Assembly: GCA_040143965.1 (NCBI GenBank)
Contig: JASJQH010000193.1
Coordinates: forward strand, 1 to 22,077
Reading direction: 5' to 3'
DNA: 22,077 bases
From: Basidiobolus ranarum
Lineage: Eukaryota; Basidiobolomycota; Basidiobolomycetes; Basidiobolales
Numbering within the stretch: position 1 is the stretch's first letter; every line of letters starts with the position of its first letter. The translations under genes and the position numbers were made by a program. The notes beneath the pieces were generated by a model, which saw only the letters and a list, made by a program, of their open reading frames with translations, did no database searches and was not told the origin of the DNA. Positions 17,723-22,077 of this stretch are shown here, piece by piece.

Positions 17723-20700
17723 TTAAAAGAATCCGGGGAAGAAAGGAATAAGACGCTCAGTCTGCTAACATAATCGCAATATGTGAGAAAATACTGTCTA
17801 TGTATGATTGGTAATCCAATTCAGATAAGCACTTACATTTTGAAATTTGTTAATGGTATTGATTAATTCATTGAATCGAAGAGGCTTGGTAACATATTCG
17901 TCCATGCCAGAGGCAATACACTTCTCTCGATCCCCAATCATAGCGTGGGCTGTTAAGGCGATAATCGGAATGTGAATCCCAGTAGCACACTCAAGTTCAC
18001 GAATTCGCGCTGTAGCTTCAAAGCCACCCATAATGGGCATTTGAACATCCATGAGAATAAGGTCAAACTTCTGTTTCTCAATTGCCTCCACGGCAAGTAA
18101 GCCATTGGAAACGATAACTACTTCATGGCCATGCTTCTCTAGTATCCTGACTGCAAGTTTCTGGTTGACGATATTGTCTTCGGCGAGGAGAATCTTCAGT
18201 TTTTTCCCAGAGACTTCTGTGGTCATGGCTATATGGGATTCCAGAGCTGGCATCAGTGCACTAGTTAAATCATAGAGAGAAACGGGTACATTCATATAGG
18301 AAGTTATCAGCATATCAATGCAATCCTTCATCTTAAGCTTCATAGGCATTGTAATGGCAATTAGCACTACTGGAACGTAGCGAAGGCAGGCGTGTTGTCG
18401 AACCTTCTCCACCTCGGTTATCTCATCTACAATCATGGTATCAAACATGGGCTTATCTCCAGGCTTCATGTTACCACACAACATCACCGCATCTTCTACT
18501 GATTGAGCAAGTACCGGTCGAATTCCTAGCTGTTTCAGTAGTTTCATTGACTGTGGACCCGCAGGGTGACCGTGTGTGCTTAATACCAAAATGTTACGAT
18601 TATGGAATGTAGCTAGACGAGAGTCAAATTGCTCTTGTGGTATAGTACTTAGCCTAAATTCTGCCGTGAAATAAAAGTCACTGCCATTGCCATAGACACT
18701 ATTGACCCAGAGATCTCCGCCCATTAGATGGACCAATTTCTTCGATATGGAAAGCCCAAGCCCAGTACCTCCATATTTACGTGTTGTAGAGCCATCAGCT
18801 TGCGAAAAAGTGTCAAAGATCAGGTTGAATTTGTCATTTTGGATACCAATACCAGTATCACTGACACAAAATGTCAAAATTACTTTCGTTTCAGTTATCT
18901 CCTTAACTGACGCACGTAGAGCAACTTGACCTTCTGTGGTAAACTTGATGGCGTTACCCACTAGATTGGTGATGACCTGACGTAGGCGAAGGGGGTCCCC
19001 AGTTAGCTGGTCAGGTATGTCATTGTCAACATCATAAATCAAATCCAATTTGCGCTGTGCAGCCTTTACAGCCAGAGTTTTCAACACTCCAAAGACGGCT
19101 GTTCTTAGAGAGAAAGGGATTTCTTCAATGATAAGTTTTCCAGCTTCAATCTTGGAAATATCCAGTATATCATCAATAATGGTCAGAAGTGAGTTAGCCA
19201 GTTGACTGACAATCATTAGATTTTCTCTTTGCTGTCGTGTAAGATCCGTCTCTAGAGTCAAAGATGTCATTCCGATGATTCCGTTCATAGGTGTTCGGAT
19301 TTCATGTGACATATTGGCTAAAAACTCACTCTTTGCGCGATTCGCCAACTCAGCGGTTTCTCTAGCAGCAACATTACGTTGTATACTTTCACGCAAATTG
19401 TATATCATTTGATTGATTTTGGTTTTGAGAGAATCCATTTCACCTGATGCTTCCACCGTGATATATCGGGTGAAGTCTCCATCCGTAGCAGCAGCGGATA
19501 TTTGAGCAAATGCTCTGACTTGAGTGGTTAAATTAGCAGCCATAGTATTCACATTACTGGTGATCTCTTGCCAGATACCTTCGACATCTTTCACTTGGGC
19601 TTGTACACCAAGTTTACCTTCAGTACCAACCTCTCGAGCAACTCTGGTAACTTCGGCAGCAAATGTGCTAAGTTGATCAACCATAGTGTTAATTGTTTTT
19701 TTCAGATCAAGAACCTCGCCATTAACATCAACTGTGATTTTCTTTGATAAGTCACCACAGGCGACAGCTTTACATACGTGAGCAATATCACGTACTTGAC
19801 CAGTTAGATTGAAGGCCATCAGGTTCACATTATCAGTGAGATCTTTCCAAGTTCCACCAACGTCTTTAACAACGGCCTGACCGCCAAGGATTCCTTCAGT
19901 ACCGACATCACGAGCTACTCGAATGACTTCTGCAGCAAAGATACGAAGTTGATCTACCATGGAGTTCACCGTATTCTTTAATTCCAAGATCTCCCCTTTC
20001 ACATCGACGGTGACTTTCTTCGATAAATCACCCTGAGCAACGGCCGTAGTGACAGCGGCAATGGACCGAACTTGACCAGTCAAATTGGCAGCCATAATAT
20101 TAACATTATCAGTAAGAGATTTCCAGGTTCCACCAACATCCTTCACAACAGCTTGGCCTCCAAGTTTACCCTCAGTACCCACCTCTAAAGCTACGCGAGT
20201 AACTTCAGTAGCAAACGTTTGAAGTTGATCTACCATAGTGTTTATAGTTTTTTTCAAATCCAACATTTCTCCCTTGACGTCGACTTTGATTTTACGAGAA
20301 AGGTCTCCTTTAGCGACTGCTTTGCTGACATTGGCAATATCACGAACCTGATTCGTAAGATTGTCAGCCATGGTGTTAACATTATCAGTTAGTTCTTTCC
20401 ATGTTCCTCCAACGTCTCTAACAACCGCCTGACCACCAAGTTTACCTTCTGTACCGACTTCACGAGCTACACGCGTGACCTCGGCAGCAAAAGTTCTCAA
20501 TTGATCTACCATAGAGTTAACGGTGGTTTTAAGCTCGTAGATTTCGCCTTTAACATCCACCGTGATTTTCTTTGATAGGTCTCCGCAAGCAACCGCCGTT
20601 GTTACTTCCGCGATGGATCTCACTTGTCCCGTGAGGTTGGCAGCCATAATATTGACGTTATCGGTTAAATCCTTCCAAGTACCCGCAACATCCTTCACTA

Positions 20701-22077
20701 TCGCTTGACCACCAAGTTTGCCTTCAGTGCCCACCTCAAGAGAAACACGAGTAACCTCAGTAGCAAAAGTCTGCAATTGGTCAACCATAGTATTGATGGT
20801 ATTTTTGAGATCTAAAATTTCTCCTTTAACATCTACAGTAACCTTCTTAGAGAGATCTCCACGTGCAATCGCTTTACTGACGATGGCAATATCACGTACT
20901 TGAGCGGTAAGATTAGATGCCATTAAATTGACATTATCCGTAAGGTCTTTCCAAGTACCATCTACATCCTTGACAACAGCCTGTCCACCAAGTTTGCCCT
21001 CTGTTCCAACTTCACGAGCAACTCTTGTAACCTCGGCTGCAAATGTACGGAGTTGATCAACCATGGTGTTAATGGTAACCTTCAACTCAAGGATCTCTCC
21101 TTTCACATCCACTGTCACTTTCTTGGATAAATCTCCCCGAGCGATGGCTTTACTAACAATCGCAATATCTCTAACTTGACCAGTCAAATTGAAAGCCATT
21201 AGGTTGACATTTTCTGTCAAGTCTTTCCAGGTACCGCCAACATCTTTAACTATAGCTTGTCCTCCGAGTTTACCTTCTGTACCTACTTCGCGAGCAACAC
21301 GAGTAACTTCAGAGGCAAATGTACTCAACTGATCGACCATTGTGTTGATAGTTTCTTTGAGTTCATTAATCTCACCCTTAACATCAACTGTAACCTTTCT
21401 AGAAAGATCTCCCCTAGCCACAGCTTTGCTAACAAAAGCAATGTCTCTTACTTGGTTAGTAAGATTTGAAGCCATGAGGTTGACATTATCAGTAAGATCC
21501 TTCCAAGTACCACCAACATCCTTAACTACGGCTTGGCCTCCAAGTTTACCTTGAGTTCCTACCTCTCGTGCAACACGAGTGACTTCGGATGCAAAAGTCT
21601 GAAGTTGGTCCACCATTGTGTTAATGGTATTTTTCAGCTCCAGAATCTCGCCCTTAACATCCACTGTAACTTTCTTCGAAAGATCACCTCGAGCAACTGC
21701 TTTACTGACATTTGCAATATCGCGCACTTGACCGGTGAGGTTGAAGGCCATCAAGTTGACATTATCCGTCAAATCTTTCCAGGTACCGCCAACATCTTTG
21801 ACTACAGCTTGGCCACCGAGTTTGCCTTCGGTGCCTACTTCGCGAGCTACTCGAGTAACTTCAGATGCGAAAGTTTGAAGTTGATCCACCATCGTATTGA
21901 TAGTATTTTTCAACTCCAAAATTTCCCCTTTAACGTTTACTGTAACTTTCTTCGAAAGATCACCTCGAGCGACAGCCTTACTGACATTGGCAATATCACG
22001 CACTTGACCTGTAAGATTAAATGCCATCAGATTGACGTTGTCTGTTAAGTCTTTCCAAGTGCCACCAACGTCTTTCA
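17723..22077 (-). CDS. NIK1: Group III (Nik1/Os-1-type) hybrid histidine kinase with expanded HAMP repeat array, 5' end outside window
   Basis: The frame is open from the right edge to 17837 without an intron. At 17836 a GTAAGT donor lies just after NKFQN. I join it to an AG at 17765-17766, giving a 14-codon last exon (17723-17764, ending [13 protein letters not shown]). Read through, the frame stops at 17798. Domains in order: nine complete 92-residue HAMP-type repeats and a tenth partial one (19400-22077); HisKA with [10 protein letters not shown] (phospho-His codon 19304-19306); ATPase with N box LVGNAIKF (about 18940-18985), DTGIGI (about 18845-18862), FSQADGS and GGTGLGLS (about 18746-18772); a degenerate receiver-like segment (about 18230-18600); and a receiver with LMDVQMP (phospho-Asp codon 18047-18049) and VTKPL. 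Known: these cytosolic kinases act upstream of the Hog1 pathway in osmosensing and are the target of dicarboximide and phenylpyrrole fungicides. The repeat array is longer than usual. Confidence 0.97.
19544..22077 (-). repeat. Tandem 276-bp coding repeats (92-aa HAMP units), nine complete plus one cut by the edge
   Basis: Units begin at ATG-containing MAxNLT boundaries: 22027, 21751, 21475, 21199, 20923, 20647, 20371, 20095 and 19819 (minus strand), each exactly 276 bp. A shorter final unit starts at 19543. A further unit continues past 22077, where [15 protein letters not shown] is still visible. Units share [32 protein letters not shown] and [17 protein letters not shown]. The first two complete units differ at only two residues, yet about a quarter of their bases differ, so they are not recent copies. 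Confidence 0.95.

Noticed and set aside
21533-22048. Long plus-strand open frame antisense to the HAMP repeats
   Set aside because: It is a by-product of the repeated codon pattern of the kinase gene: the antisense frame repeats with the same 276-bp period and matches no protein.

Overview
The window looks like nuclear DNA of a fungus. It carries a group III (Nik1/Os-1 type) hybrid histidine kinase with tandem HAMP repeats, an Mpr1-type N-acetyltransferase, an FSH1-family serine hydrolase, a Cdc10-type septin and Sec14. Most genes are cut by many short introns (about 40-110 nt) with GTAAGT-like donors, and several introns carry CTAAC-like branch sites. Base composition is moderately AT-rich. 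A full-length CENP-H that aligns end to end with the animal protein, together with the gene density, suggests an early-diverging (zygomycete-grade) fungus. That placement is inference; no rRNA or mitochondrial marker is present.

Layout, left to right. At 1-190 (-) lies the first exon of a probable Gpc1-type glycerophosphocholine acyltransferase, cut by the window edge. A 63-residue secreted six-cysteine peptide (1397-1588, -) and an intronless bacterial-type GNAT acetyltransferase (1895-2359, -) follow. After 1.7 kb without a recognisable gene come a seven-transmembrane GPCR-like protein (4033-5277, +) and a five-exon SRPBCC/START-fold protein (6112-6777, +). The latter converges on AHA1, an Hsp90 co-chaperone (6915-7972, -). 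A 1-kb divergent spacer holding three exact telomere-type repeats separates AHA1 from SEC14 (8966-9796, +).

The Cdc10-type septin (10 exons, 10445-11960, +) and CENP-H (7 exons, 12273-13419, +) follow. CENP-H converges on an FSH1-like hydrolase (7 exons, 13543-14553, -). Then, all on the minus strand, come a membrane-anchored LEA2-domain protein (14739-15493), MPR1 (16383-17176) and the Nik1-type kinase (17723 to beyond 22077). The kinase has at least nine complete 92-residue HAMP-type repeats inside the window and runs off the right edge.

The genes are a normal eukaryotic mixture rather than an operon or defence island: cell division (septin, CENP-H), lipid metabolism (Gpc1, Sec14), proteostasis (AHA1), sensing (GPCR-like protein, osmo-sensing kinase) and stress metabolism (Mpr1). 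No virus-like element, transposon, tRNA, rRNA or CRISPR array was recognised. The points most worth a second look are the expanded HAMP array and its higher-order duplications, the small secreted peptide with two CC-x4-C modules, the telomere-type repeat in a divergent promoter, the bacterial-type GNAT, and two convergent gene pairs with crossing polyadenylation signals.
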